A program made the position numbers and the translations under genes. Shown here piece after piece: positions 1-10,405 of a stretch of DNA of 64,000 nt. Positions within the stretch are counted from its first letter, which is position 1, and every line of letters starts with the position of its first letter. The DNA is from Odontocerum albicorne. Its lineage: Eukaryota > Arthropoda > Insecta > Trichoptera > Odontoceridae. The DNA is taken from positions 2,063,778 through 2,127,777 of the forward strand of contig OX463846.1 of the NCBI GenBank assembly GCA_949825065.1, read 5' to 3'. The notes beneath the pieces were generated by a model, which was not told the DNA's origin, searched no databases, and saw only the letters and a program-made list of their open reading frames with translations.

Positions 1-70
1 GAATGTTAACATTTCTTGTATTTTTCAAAGTAATTGGGCTAAGCCTGTTTTGAGAAAATAAATAAATAAA
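1..70 (+). mobile_element. LINE-J (Jockey-like) 3' UTR tail, truncated by window edge
   Basis: The segment matches the 3' end of the LINE-J copy at about 26165-26235: both read 'tcttgtatttttcaaagtaa' followed by 'ctaagcctgttttga' and an A-rich tail. Here the tail is (AAAT)n-like. Only the 3' UTR is present, so the coding part would lie outside the window on the left. Confidence 0.6.
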
Positions 71-379
71 ATTATGGTGAATATGGTAGTTATAATATTT
101 TTATGAATATGTAAATTAGTATTGCCACTTGCATCACTATTATCACATAATTACATTTTAGGTCACTTGTGTTATTATCACACTGTCTTGTATTTAATCA
201 ATTTATTGTATTAACTGTCTCGTATATCAGTTATTTTATTAACTATCACATATATCACTTCTTATATTTATTACTGCTTATATCACTTTTGATATTTTAA
301 GTGAAGGAAGTGTAAAAAAATGTTCTATGTTCTAGACAATTATTTATGACAAAATTAATTACTTAAAATAAAATGATAA
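71..379. other. AT-rich stretch, nothing recognised
   Basis: This is low-complexity AT-rich sequence with loose repetition of 'tatcac' words. I see no coding frame, terminal repeat or RNA gene. Confidence 0.4.
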
Positions 380-452
380 TTTGTAAAACGCCGTTTAGAA
401 AGTAGACTTTCTTCAAGGGCGCTCTTACTCGGAAATCGAACCCACTAGTATT
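380..452 (-). repeat. SINE-B 3' fragment
   Basis: Read on the minus strand it gives a B-box-like 'gggttcgatttccgagtaa', then a short body and an '...aacggcg' end. It matches the SINE-B tails near 33450 and 62815 ('gagttcgatttccgagtaaa', then 'gcggcgctatataaat'). Confidence 0.5.
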
Positions 453-456
453 GATA

Positions 457-1592
457 GATTAAAAATATTATAAAAAAATAACAAATTGAGAAGAATAACA
501 CAATGGTTGCTTGGTAAAAAATATTATCGGCGTTGTTTTCACGAACTGAGCTGCATAGAACATCACTACTCGCAAACGGAATGATCTTGTTGAATGAATT
601 TTCTGATATCGATATTTTTCATATCTTGATGGATAAATTGAAGACTGACCTATTAAAAATATAACAAAAAAAAGTTGATAATAATAAGACAGTGGTTGCT
701 TTGTAAAAAATATTTTCGGGGTTGTTTTCACGAACTGAGCTGCATAGAACATCACTACTCGCAAACGGAATGATCTTGTTGAATGAATTTTCTGATATCG
801 ATATTTTTCATATCTTGATGGATAAATTGAAGACTGACCTATTAAAAATATAACAAAAAAAAGTTTATAATAATAAGACAGTGGTTGCTTTGTAAAAAAT
901 ATTTTCGGCGTTGTTTTCACGAACTGAGCTGCATAGAATATCACTACTCGGAAACAGAATGATCTTGTTGAATGAATTTTCTGATATCGATATTTTTCAT
1001 ATCTTGATGGATAAATTGAAGACTGACCTATTAAAAATATAACAAAAAAAAGTTGATAATATAAGACAGTGGTTGCTTTGTAAAAAATATTTTCGGCGTT
1101 GTTTTCACGAACTGAGCTGCATAGAATATCACTACTCGGAAACAGAATGATCTTGTTGAATGAATTTTCTGATATCGATATTTTTCATATCTTGATGGAT
1201 AAATTGAAGACTGACCTATTAAAAATATAACAAAAAAAAGTTGATAATATAAGACAGTGGTTGCTTTGTAAAAAATATTTTCGGGGTTGTTTTCACGAAC
1301 TGAGCTGCATAGAACATCACTACTCGCAAACGGAATGATCTTGTTGAATGAATTTTCTGATATCGATATTTTTCATATCTTGATGGATAAATTGAAGACT
1401 GACCTATTAAAAATATAACAAAAAAAAGTTGATAATAATAAGACAGTGGTTGCTTTGTAAAAAATATTTTCGGCGTTGTTTTCACGAACTGAGCTGCATA
1501 GAATATCACTACTCGCAAACGGAATGATCTTGTTGAATGAATTTTCTGATATCGATATTTTTCATATCTTGATGGATAAATTGAAAACTGAA
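457..1592. repeat. Satellite-like tandem array, about six 188-189 bp monomers
   Basis: The word 'gacctattaaaaatataac' recurs at 647, 836, 1025, 1213 and 1401, giving periods of 188-189 bp. 'cacgaactgagctgcatag' occurs in all six monomers. Monomers differ at only a few bases, such as gcaaacgg versus ggaaacag. The first monomer is the most divergent. Open minus-strand frames of 158 and 99 codons are by-products of the repeat. A diverged single copy of part of the monomer lies at about 22865-22960. Confidence 0.9.
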
Positions 1593-1915
1593 CTCTTCAA
1601 TACGTTTTGTAGGCACTAATAAGTCCCTTAACTTGGAAACATGATAATAATTGAAGAGTCAAACTCATAAACCACTCATGAGCCAAAAAATACGTTAAGA
1701 GTTATAAGAAAAAAACTGCACATTTTCTACAAACCGTTTTATTTGTGAAAAATAAAAAAAACATACAAATTATATAGTTTGAATTAACATATATGCCATT
1801 TATGGGTATATTGTCGCTTGTTGATAGACTGTTTTTCCATTAAAAAAAAATGAAAAATCAAAAACATGGTTGTTATGTTGTTTATGAGTTCTCTCTTCAA
1901 TTGTTCCTGTTGTTA
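1593..1915. other. No feature recognised
   Basis: AT-rich sequence between the satellite and the next MITE. I see no coding frame or structured repeat. Confidence 0.4.
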
Positions 1916-2561
1916 GAGTGGGTTTCATGAGAGTTTGCACTTTTTAATACATTGAGAAGCTTAGTGCGTAATATACAAAATTTATCAATGTATTAGTAAG
2001 TATCTTTGCCGTGATTGGTTGATGTGATCCGTTAGTATTTAACTTTGCCGTTATTGGTTGATGTGATCCGTTTATTTGACGAAAAATACGGTGACCATAA
2101 TGTCTGAAGTTACGAAAAGGAAGAGCATTGTGTGGACAAACTAAATAAATGGTAAGCTATCCACTTTTGCATTGCATATTAAAGTAAACACTTAGTGAGG
2201 AAGAATATAATAATATATAATACAATATTTTTTTAATCAGTGTTAGGGTCATTCATTTATTTTTACAATACATACATACCTAGTTATAAGTAATTTTTAA
2301 TTGGTCTTAGAATTTATTAGTGTTAATTGTGTTTTCTTTGCCAATTGAATAAATAATTAGATTCTATATTGACCATTGATTTCATAATTTTCTTTATGTA
2401 TATACCATAATCTGATATTGTTTTATTATTGTGGTAAGTATTTTTATTCGAATATATAGTATAAGATAGACAATATTTAAATATATATAATAATATATTA
2501 CAAAATAAATTATAATATGGTCACCCTAGACTAGCATTGCAAACTCTCGTGAAATCCACTC
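1916..2561. mobile_element. MITE with ~24-bp terminal inverted repeats and TA duplication
   Basis: The left end 'gagtgggtttcatgagagtt' and the reverse complement of the right end 'gagtggatttcacgagagtt' match with two changes, and each is flanked by TA. Subterminal inverted copies of 'ggtgaccata' lie near 2090 and 2518. There is no coding capacity. TA flanks point to a Tc1/mariner-type transposase acting in trans. Confidence 0.7.
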
Positions 2562-2594
2562 TACTATATGTTATTATATTTAGGCTTTTAATCA

Positions 2595-2712
2595 TTCGTA
2601 AAAAAAGTTAGAAAAATCGTAGGACTTGTATGAGAAGGTGTATGTATGTGGAAAACACGAAATGTGTGTGTGTATGTCCGCTCACATTTCCCGACAGGAA
2701 GACGCTATTTTT
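2595..2712 (+). mobile_element. LINE-P 3' tail fragment
   Basis: Contains the LINE-P end signature: 'gttagaaaaatcgtagg', then 'gtatgagaaggtgtatg', then 'cccgacaggaagacg'. Similar tails recur more than a dozen times in the window. Non-coding here. Confidence 0.6.
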
Positions 2713-2737
2713 ATAACTTAATTATTTATTTACTATT

Positions 2738-2835
2738 TCAACAGTTGACTGTGTAGCAAACTGGTGGGCTTGTGGCCAGGTGGAAACCCAACCAACCAGA
2801 CAAAATTTCATAAAGGAAGTTACATGGCTGCAAAA
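2738..2835 (-). repeat. SINE-A / LINE-T shared tail fragment
   Basis: The plus strand shows 'aactggtgggcttgtggcca' followed by 'acccaaccaaccagacaaaa', a diverged minus-strand copy of the tail shared by SINE-A and LINE-T. Confidence 0.5.
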
Positions 2836-3037
2836 ATTATTGAAATAATTATTTATTTGTAAAAAAATAATGAAAAATATACATAATAATAATAAAAGCT
2901 GGATGTAATCAATCATATTGTCCTACTACGTACGATACAGACTAGTTTACTAGGCTTACCACAAATAAAAGGCTACAAACCCAAATCCATATAATTTGTG
3001 CGCGACTTTAATTTTCCTGTTGTTTTTTCATAAATTA

Positions 3038-4011
3038 ACACATCGATCAATAAGTCCCGGAACTTACTACTAAAACAACATTTACTTGCCAAAATTCTTC
3101 TTTATTCATCAATAAAGTCTCCTTCAAGAGCGATATATTCATTCCAACGCTTTCTTAACTTTTCTATGCCAGCCGTGTAGAACGATTTATCTTTGGTTTC
3201 AAAATAGGCGTTAGTTTCGGCAATCACTTCTTCATTGGAACCAAATATCTTTCCCTTGAGCATCTTTTTGAGGTCTGCGAACAGCCAATAGTCGCTGGGA
3301 GGCAAATCTGGAGAATACGGTGGGTGCGGAAGTAATTCGAAGTTCAACTCATGCAATTTGGCCATCGTTACCATCGACTTGTGCATTGTCCCGATGAAAT
3401 AGAACTTTTTCTTCTTCATATGGAGCCGTTTTATTCCAATTTCTGCCTTCAAACGCTCCAATAACGCTATATAATAATCGCCATTGATGGTTTTTTTCCT
3501 TTTCAAGGTGATCGATGAATATTATACCATGCGCATCCCAAAATAATGAGGCCTTTCCGGCCGACTGTTGAGTTTTTGGTCGCTTTGGACGACTTTCGCC
3601 GGCTGCTCTCCACTCAGCTGATTGCCGATTTAATTCCGGAGTATAGTGGTGGATCCAAGTTTCATCCATTGTCGTATACCGACGCAAAAACTCCTGTTTA
3701 CATTGTGAGCAAACGTTGTTTTCGACGGAGCAGAGCCCGGATAACACTTTTCAAGCCATCGCTGAGTTTGAACGGTATTTTTTACCATCAAAAAGCAATG
3801 TTTTATCAACATACGAAATTAGTTTTTTTCCATTGTTTTGAAAATAGCAGAAGTAGCGTCACTAAAACCACTGTTACTCAATGACACAATGTCGGAATGT
3901 CACGAAAGTTTGACACGTAACTTCTAAAGGTTGGTACTAATTGAAAATGGTATGGATTTGTTATTAGAGGCGCCATATGTTGGTTAGTTCCGGGCTTATT
4001 GACCGATGTGC
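3038..4011 (-). mobile_element. Mariner element, internally deleted
   Basis: Terminal inverted repeats 'acacatcgatcaataagtcc' (left) and 'gcacatcggtcaataagccc' (right, reverse complemented) are flanked by TA at 3036-3037 and 4012-4013. At 974 bp it is about 300 bp shorter than a full mariner. The ends resemble the irritans-type 'gataagtccc' TIR. Confidence 0.85.
3102..3812 (-). pseudogene. Mariner transposase, deleted and frameshifted
   Basis: Decayed DD34D mariner transposase. On the minus strand the N-terminal helix-turn-helix start is visible (KNTVQTQRWLEKCYPGSAPS). A deletion then removes most of the second DNA-binding domain, and the frame resumes at the catalytic core: first Asp in TMDETWIHHYTPE, second in HRDNAQV, third in HPPYSPDLPPSDYWLF. 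The C-terminus ends normally (RWNEYIALEGDFIDE). The core is split between two frames by at least one frameshift around the second Asp. It cannot encode an active enzyme. Alternative explanations are unlikely because motif order and TIRs agree. Confidence 0.9.
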
Positions 4012-4084
4012 TATGTAGTTGTCATGTATTAATAAATGAAAAAAATAAAAATGTATTAATAAATTTAAAAAATAAATCAGGAAT

Positions 4085-4510
4085 ATTGGGAGTAAAATAT
4101 TACATTACTGCCTTGAAATTAAGAGCTTTTCATTTGCGTTTTAAAACATGTCAATGACGGAGTTTTACGTTAGTTGGTAACTGGTTCCAGAGTCTTACTG
4201 CATTTACAGAAAAGGACGACGTAAAAAAAGCAACGAACTGGGAAAGTCAATAAACACTTTATGTTTGAGCATAGCACATGTCCATGATCGGAAAGGCGCT
4301 GAATATTTTCAGTAAGACAAGAGGAGGCTGCGGGACAGATTATTGCATATGTCAAAAAAACACACTAAAGATTTTCCTTTTCGAAATTGATAAATTAAAA
4401 AGGCTATTTCTTTTGGTAAGTCTAGACGCATGTTACAAAGGCTGTTAAACTTTGTAATAAAATTGAAAACTGAAAGATCTTGACAAATCGGATCATTTTT
4501 GGACAAACGT
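4085..4510 (-). pseudogene. LINE-T (CR1-like) reverse transcriptase C-terminus, fragment
   Basis: Minus-strand frames contain LTENIQRLSDHGHVLCSN and CLLTFPVRC, matching the C-terminal tail of the better copy at 60434-60808 (LAENFQRLSDHGLALRSN, CLLAFPVHRSS). A further frame resembling 'NQLPTNV' follows towards 4150. Several frame breaks are present. This is the extreme C-terminus after the polymerase domain, so no catalytic motif is expected. Confidence 0.7.
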
Positions 4511-4754
4511 CAATTCACGATTATAAGAATGCTTCGTGATAGATGTCGTGTTTTGTCTGCAATATGCAAAACTAAAGAGATTTAACCGCTCTAAATGGAC
4601 GAGATTTAACCGCTTAAAATTTTCTGCAATATGCAAAACTAAAGAGATTTAACCGTTTTTGTGTAACGTAAAAAGCAAAGATGGGATACACATTGAAAAC
4701 AATTTATTTTTTATTTTCTGTATGAATGCCTTCATATTTGGTATAATGGTATAA

Positions 4755-4866
4755 TTATAAGACGTGTGAAGAAGAACACTCAGAAATGGTTTGGGGATGA
4801 ACCTTTATATTAAAAATGGCTTTCAAAATAAATATATAGTACGAATGTGAGTGGTATTTCGAAGAC
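4755..4866 (+). mobile_element. LINE-P C-terminal coding fragment
   Basis: Degenerate version of the LINE-P segment 'aagaacactcagaaatggtttgg' (normally K-N-T-L-R-W-F-G-H) followed by 'agtacgaatgtgagtgg'. It leads directly into the 30-bp minisatellite. Confidence 0.5.
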
Positions 4867-5350
4867 CGAAGTATTCAAGTGACTGATGCTTGTTACCTAA
4901 GTATTCAAACGACTGATGCTTGTTACCTAAGTATTCAAGCGATTGATGCTTGTTACCGAAATATTCAAATGATTGATGCTTGTTACCTAAGTATTAAAGC
5001 GACTGATGCTTGTAACCTAAGTATTCAAGCGACTGATGCTTGTTACCTAAGTATTCAAGTGACTGATACTTGTGACCTAAGTATTCAAGCGACTGATGCT
5101 TGTTACCGAAGTATTCAAGTGACTGATGCTTGTTACCTAAGTATTCAAGCAACTGATGCTTGTTACCTAAGTATTCAAGTGACTGATGCTTGTTACCTAA
5201 GTATTCAAACGACTGATGCTTGTTACCTATGTATTCAAGTGACTGATGCTTGTTACCTAAGTATTCAAGCGACTGATGCTTGTTGCCTAAGTATTCAAGC
5301 GAGTGATGCTTGTTACCGAAGTATTCAAGTGACTGATGCTTGTTCCTGCG
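4867..5350. repeat. 30-bp minisatellite, about 16 copies
   Basis: Unit 'gactgatgcttgttacctaa' + 'gtattcaagc' repeats about 16 times with scattered substitutions and no length change. Because 30 is a multiple of three, one plus frame stays open for 182 codons with a ten-residue period (SIQATDACYL). The open frame is explained by the repeat; I see no evidence of a gene. Confidence 0.95.
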
Positions 5351-5429
5351 AGTTGATTGTTAGGATCCTTATATTATATAATACAGTATTATCTCTAGAA
5401 TATTATCATACGAAAGGAACCAAATAAAT

Positions 5430-5860
5430 CCTGTAGAAGTAATGAAACATAGGGTGATAATATTTAAAAAAATAGGGGATGAAGTGGCTAGGGATGAGTG
5501 TGAATTTATAGGCTGATGTTAAGTAAAATCAAGAAGGGTACTCTGAGATGGTTTAGGTACATAAAAATGATGAATGAAGAAAGAATAACAAAATAAACAA
5601 ACAGTGCAAATGTAAGTTGAAGGCGTGGTAGAGGAATATGAAGGCAGGATAGACTGAAATAAGTTAATTATATTTGAAAAGAAGGAAAAAAAGAAAGTAA
5701 AAAAAAAATCCTAGGAGTTGTATGAGAAGGTGTATGTATACGAAAGAGGCGAAGGTGTGTATCGAGATAGGAAGTTTAGCTCTTTGTTCTCTCTGTGAAG
5801 ATCTATAGGGAAATGTCGTGTAGGTATGTTTGTGGAATCGAACGAAATTTGTATTTAAAA
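5430..5860 (+). mobile_element. LINE-P 3' end (coding tail plus 3' UTR)
   Basis: Contains degenerate coding tail ('ctctgagatggtttagg', 'tgaatgaagaaagaataaca', 'aaatgtaagttgaaggcg'), then 'ttgaaaagaaggaaa', 'gtatgagaaggtgtatg' and 'atcgagataggaag'. Many stops are present. The hAT element at 5886 lies just downstream. Confidence 0.6.
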
Positions 5861-5885
5861 AGTTCCACTGTTACGTAGTATAGTT

Positions 5886-6389
5886 CAGTGTTCCCCAACC
5901 GGTGGTCCGCGGCCCGGTGCCGGGCCGCTTATCCCGACAGGAAAATTGCGTGACTGTACGTATGTTATGTGTGTGTGTTTATTCAATATTTAAAAAGTGC
6001 TAGGATGTGTTCGAATTTGTTAAATCTCGACTGATTAATATATTTTAGAAAGTTGCATTCGGCTGGCCTTGTTGCAATCCAAGGAAATATTCATACTAAA
6101 TTATCCTAACAATTCTGACTCCTTGTATATCTGGGTACGGCCTCGGCTATTACCAATAAATCTTCTTTAAATGTTATTTAGTTTGAATATATTGAGGAAT
6201 ATTAGCTGTGTGTAATGTTAACTGTTATATGTATATTTGTTAATTATAGTTACATATGTCCACCTGTCACAATATAAGATTAAAAAAAATATTAAATAAA
6301 AAAAACATTTTTATTTCAGTATTAGTGGTCCGCGAAATTTTTTTCCTTTTTTTACCGGTCCACAGGTCTAAAAAGGTTGGGGAACACTG
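5886..6389. mobile_element. Non-autonomous hAT element
   Basis: Starts 'cagtgttccccaaccggtgg' and ends '...aggttggggaacactg', a typical hAT inverted-repeat pair (CAGTGTTCCCCAACC). It is flanked by an 8-bp duplication, gtatagtt / gtctagtt (7 of 8 match). It is 504 bp and non-coding. A LINE-P-tail-like stretch ('cttatcccgacaggaaaatt') lies inside, and the left edge of the 3.3-kb tandem duplication falls in it. Confidence 0.85.
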
Positions 6390-6439
6390 GTCTAGTTAAT
6401 TTAGATTTTTTTGAGAAAAAAAATAATATTCCTCTACCA

Positions 6440-6612
6440 CGACTTTCTCTTACAATACCCAAACAATCTTCCTCTTACAATACCCAAACTATCCTCCTCT
6501 TACAATATCCAAACTATCTTCTCTTACAATATCCAAACTATCTTCTCTTACAATATCCAAACTATCTTCTCTTACAATACTCAAACTATCTTTCTCTTAC
6601 AATACCGAAACT
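6440..6612. repeat. Short tandem repeat, ~24-26 bp period (copy 1)
   Basis: Repeats of 'cttacaatatccaaactatc' with a 'ttctct' spacer. The equivalent block in copy 2 (about 9740-9888) has one unit fewer, which accounts for most of the length difference between the two 3.3-kb copies. Confidence 0.85.
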
Positions 6613-6830
6613 ATCTCTGAATGATTTTCTTCAACTTACTTACTACATTAGTCTTAAGTTCACATTAACTAATTACTTCATTTTGTACTCTGTCATACAT
6701 TTTCCTCTCACATATTATTTTCAGTGCAGGCTTATTATTTGGCTCCTTTCAGTCTTTTCCAGGTCCACGTTTCACTTCGGTGCATCAATATTGGTATTAA
6801 AATACAACAGATATAACCAAGTCCATGGGG
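6600..6830 (-). mobile_element. LINE-P coding tail fragment (copy 1)
   Basis: Plus-strand words 'tagtcttaagttcacattaa' and 'ttcattttgtactctgtcat' are diverged counterparts of 16790-16850 and 49155-49210, where the minus strand encodes the LINE-P C-terminal tail. Repeated in the second unit at 9880-10104. Confidence 0.5.
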
Positions 6831-6839
6831 CACTAGAAC

Positions 6840-6995
6840 AATACATCTATTAGTCAGATAAATTGCACTCGTATGAGAATGTGTATGGATGTGGAAGAAG
6901 TGAAGAATGTATGTCAAATAGGAAAGTTTGGTGCACTACCCTCTTTGTCGACCCCGATAGGGCAAGGCGTTTTGGTATGTTAGTATGTACGAGTA
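6840..6995 (+). mobile_element. LINE-P 3' tail (copy 1)
   Basis: Signature 'cgtatgagaatgtgtatgga', 'caaataggaaagtttggtgc', 'accccgatagggcaaggcg'. Orientation is opposite to the fragment just upstream, so this is an inverted pair or two insertions. The second unit repeats it at 10114-10270. Confidence 0.65.
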
Positions 6996-7131
6996 TATAT
7001 CATATATGTAATGGTATGTAGTATGTCTACTAGCTCAACAAATCAGCGTCATCAATTTTTTTAGAATGGATAAAACGTTGGTTGATTCTTTATTGCATAT
7101 ATAAGATCTAATTAACTCGGGATAATTTTAC

Positions 7132-7702
7132 TATACTCAAGAAAATGTAGCATGGTCCCTGTGATGTTTGAAATGTCATGTCTCAAAGGGATGTGGTAAA
7201 AAATTTTTTTACAAATCGAATCGATTTTTTATAAATCGAAAAATTATTTTTCTCTAAACTGACGTTTTAATTCCTAATTTTCATTATACTGACTTTCTAA
7301 TGTATTGTATGATTTGTATATATCTTTAAATAGGCCAAGATCTACTATGAATTAATGCTAATTACGAACATTTAATTTTATGCATAAAAAAATCGAAAGT
7401 CCTCAACGTATACCCCATCCCTAGCCAATGCAAACTTACGTAGTGACTTTTGACGAACGTCGCCAAATATTATTTGATTTTAACAAACTGACATATTTAT
7501 GCTAATTTGTAACAAGGTGTATTAATTTATCACTATTGTTAGTTTTATGTAATGTGTTTATCTAAATAACTTGCAATTTATTGGAATCGAGTCTTACATT
7601 AAAGTTGATAAAATAATTAAAATTACTGAACGTCGTTACAAGGTTGTATTGCGGCAAATTTGTGAAATGTCACATGGACCATGGTACATTTTCTTTAGTA
7701 TA
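7132..7702. mobile_element. MITE-E copy 1 (in tandem unit 1)
   Basis: Left end 'tatactcaagaaaatgtagc' and reverse-complemented right end 'tatactaaagaaaatgtacc' form imperfect inverted repeats of about 30 bp. The interior has conserved blocks 'agggatgtggtaaaa' and 'ttactgaacgtcgttacaag'. About 571 bp, non-coding. Independent copies: 21190, 39242, 51484. Confidence 0.8.
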
Positions 7703-7975
7703 TCAAATCTTATTTTTCATGAAAAACAACTGTTTCTTCAGAATATTTTCTTTCTTAGTTTAGGAAAGTCGTAAATATTAAAAAAAAAAAACAAAATATT
7801 AACAGGACGGTATAAAAGTTTTGCTAAATCAATTTGTGTCATTGCGTGTTGAATATTCGTAATTTTCTTTTTGCGAGGGTCACCCAGAAAGTAAGGTTAC
7901 AACATTTATGTAGGATCGAAAAATGCTTGTATTTAATTGAAATTCACAGGATACTTTACAAATATATTAAACTAT

Positions 7976-9046
7976 GTTTCAACGTAATCGCCATCGAGGT
8001 CGAGACATTTCTGTAGTCGGGGCAGCAGCTTTTGTATGCCAGTGTTATAGACCTCCGCCGCCAGCTCTTTCAGCCACTTCTTCACAGCTTTCTCGACCTC
8101 CTGATCGTTGAAAAATTGTTGGGGTGTAGTGACACACCCACCTTTTATCCCCCGTCACGATAGAGTCCAGAAAAGCTTCTTCCTCCTGTGCAAAACGATC
8201 CAAAAATTCACGCGCGGCGGTCACGCGATTTTGACGGTGCTCCGGTGTGAGCATTCTGGGCACCCATCTCGCACACAACTTCTTGTAACCAAGTTTTTCC
8301 GACACTACAATATTACCAAGGAGACTTTGAGAAATGTCAAAAAAATCTTCGTGAAGGTCGTCAAGCGTCACACTATGGTCATTTCGCACTTGTTCTTCAA
8401 TTTTTTGCACAAATTCGTCAGAAATCACTGCCTTGCCTCGTCGTGAATATCAGTACGGCCTTCTTTGAACAACCTAACCCACTTCGTGACATGTTGTCGA
8501 CTAATCACATCACTACCATAAACTTTCACGAGCTTTCGATGGATATTCGTGGCGGTATTATTATTATTATTACACATGACAAGAAATATACACAATTTGA
8601 AAAAAAAACAACAGGTAATTTGATTTGGACATATAATTTTAATGGATCTGGGTTTGTTGCCTTTCATTTGTCGTATCCCCAGTAAACTAGGCATTTGCCT
8701 GTATCTCACTGAGGATATTTAGCATGAAAAAATAAATCGATACTTCTTTCCGATTTTTGATAACACAAAAAACCCCGTTGCACGCTCTCATCAACCTGAC
8801 AAACAGTGACACTTAACTACAACTGGAAACATCTTGCGAAACTCAACTCCTCACACATTATCGCTCCAGAAAGACCAAAAATATTCATCCCACAATATAC
8901 TGCACACAATCATAAGAACAAAAATCAAAACAAACTGTTGTATTGTATTGTATTGTTCTGCAAAGTTAAAAAACTGATGACCGCGCAGGTCTCGCACGGA
9001 CGAGAGTTGGCGGGAGCGCACGACGACATCTCCATCGGAAGAATTT
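7976..9046 (-). pseudogene. Mariner transposase, interrupted and core-deleted (copy 1)
   Basis: On the minus strand the N-terminus (about 9031-8948) reads C-E-T-C-A-V-I-S-F-L-T-L-Q-N, then is cut by a LINE-I insertion. It resumes with ATNIHRKLVKVYGSDV, RQHVTKWVRLFKEGRTDIHD, LGYKKLCARWVPRML and the first catalytic motif VTGDKRWVCHYTPT. The next segment jumps to QQFFNDQEVEKAVKKWL and the normal end CLDLDGDYVET, so the second and third catalytic Asp are deleted. In the first motif the usual E of TGDE is K. It cannot be active. Confidence 0.85.
8557..8947 (-). mobile_element. LINE-I 3' fragment with (TAA)n tail inside mariner
   Basis: Inserted in the mariner N-terminal coding region. Plus strand begins (ATT)n then 'acatgacaagaaatataca', so the element is antisense with a (TAA)n-type 3' tail. 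Homologous copies: 30430-30840, 27630-27880, 26430-26600. The uninterrupted target sequence is recognisable at 57240-57255 ('ggtggtattgttctgcaaag'). Confidence 0.7.
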
Positions 9047-9234
9047 ACTGTGAACAAAATGGCTGACAAACACGCGGGATCAAACAAACTGACCGTTAGG
9101 ATCCGTGCACCAACTTTGAAACAAAAAAATTCCCCTGGCTTCGGGAGCCCTTGTAACCTACGTTTCTGGATGACCCTCGTATTTTGCATTAATGTGGGAG
9201 ATGCAACTAAAATAGATGGTGTTCTCTCCTCTCT

Positions 9235-9687
9235 GCTTATCCCGACAGGGAAATTGCGTGACTGTACGTATGTTATGTGTGTGTGTTTATTCAACATTTA
9301 AAAAGTGTTAGAATATGTTAAATCTCGACTGATTAATATATTTTAGAAAGTTGCATTCAGCTGGCCTTGTTGCAATCCAAGGAAATATTCATACTAAATT
9401 ATCCTAACAATTCTGACTCCTTGTATATCTGGGTACGGCCTCGGCTATTACCAATAAATCTTCTTTAAATGTTATTTAGTTTGAATATATTGAGGAATAT
9501 TAGCTGTGTGTAATGTTAACTGTTATATGTATATTTGTTAATTATAGTTACATATGTCCACCTGTCACAATATAAGATTAAAAAAAATATTAAATAAAAA
9601 AAACATTTTTATTTCAGTATTAGTGGTCCGCGAAATTTTTTTCCTTTTTTTACCGGTCCACAGGTCTAAAAAGGTTGGGGAACACTG
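9235..9687. mobile_element. hAT right portion in tandem unit 2 (left end missing)
   Basis: Same sequence as 5927-6389 but lacking the left terminal repeat; the upstream DNA is instead the end of unit 1. The right TIR 'ggttggggaacactg' is intact and is followed by the same 'gtctagtt'. Confidence 0.85.
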
Positions 9688-10405
9688 GTCTAGTTAATTT
9701 AGATTTTTTTGAGAAAAAAAATAATATTCCTCTACCACGACTTTCTCTTACAATACCCAAACAATCTTCCTCTTACAATACCCAAACTATCCTCCTCTTA
9801 CAATATCCAAACTATCTTCTCTTACAATATCCAAACTATCTTCTCTTACAATACTCAAACTATCTTTCTCTTACAATACCGAAACTATCTCTGAATGATT
9901 TTCTTCAACTTACTTACTACATTAGTCTTAAGTTCACATTAACTAATTACTTCATTTTTTACTCTGTCATACATTTTCCTCTCACATATTATTTTCAGTG
10001 CAGGCTTATTATTTGGCTCCTTTCAGTCTTTTCCAGGTCCACGTTTCACTTCGGTGCATCAATATTGGTATTAAAATACAACAGATATAACCAAGTCCAT
10101 GGGGCACTAGAACAATACATCTATTAGTCAGATAAATTGCACTCGTATGAGAATGTGTATGGATGTGGAAGAAGTGAAGAATGTATGTCAAATAGGAAAG
10201 TTTGGTGCACTACCCTCTTTGTCGACCCCGATAGGGCAAGGCGTTTTGGTATGTTAGTATGTACGAGTATATATCATATATGTAATGGTATGTAGTATGT
10301 CTACTAGCTCAACAAATCAGCGTCATCAATTTTTTTAGAATGGATAAAACGTTGGTTGATTCTTTATTGCATATATAAGATCTAATTAACTCGGGATAAT
10401 TTTAC

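Larger units (their letters stand above)
7874..9179 (-). mobile_element. Mariner element (copy 1), deleted and split by a LINE-I fragment
   Basis: Left TIR 'cgagggtcacccagaaagta' and right TIR (reverse complemented) 'cgagggtcatccagaaacgt'. TA follows the right end; the left flank has decayed to TG. The size of 1306 bp is misleading: transposase core is deleted and about 390 bp of foreign sequence sits inside. The same family gives the short derivative at 56979-57490. Confidence 0.85.

Noticed and set aside
468..1518. Tandem gene cluster of short proteins on the minus strand
   Set aside because: The frames come from the 188-bp satellite. Their phase is lost where monomer length changes between 188 and 189.
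4879..5427. Cysteine-rich repeat protein of 182 residues
   Set aside because: Generated by the 30-bp minisatellite. The periodic D-A-C-Y is a translation artefact.
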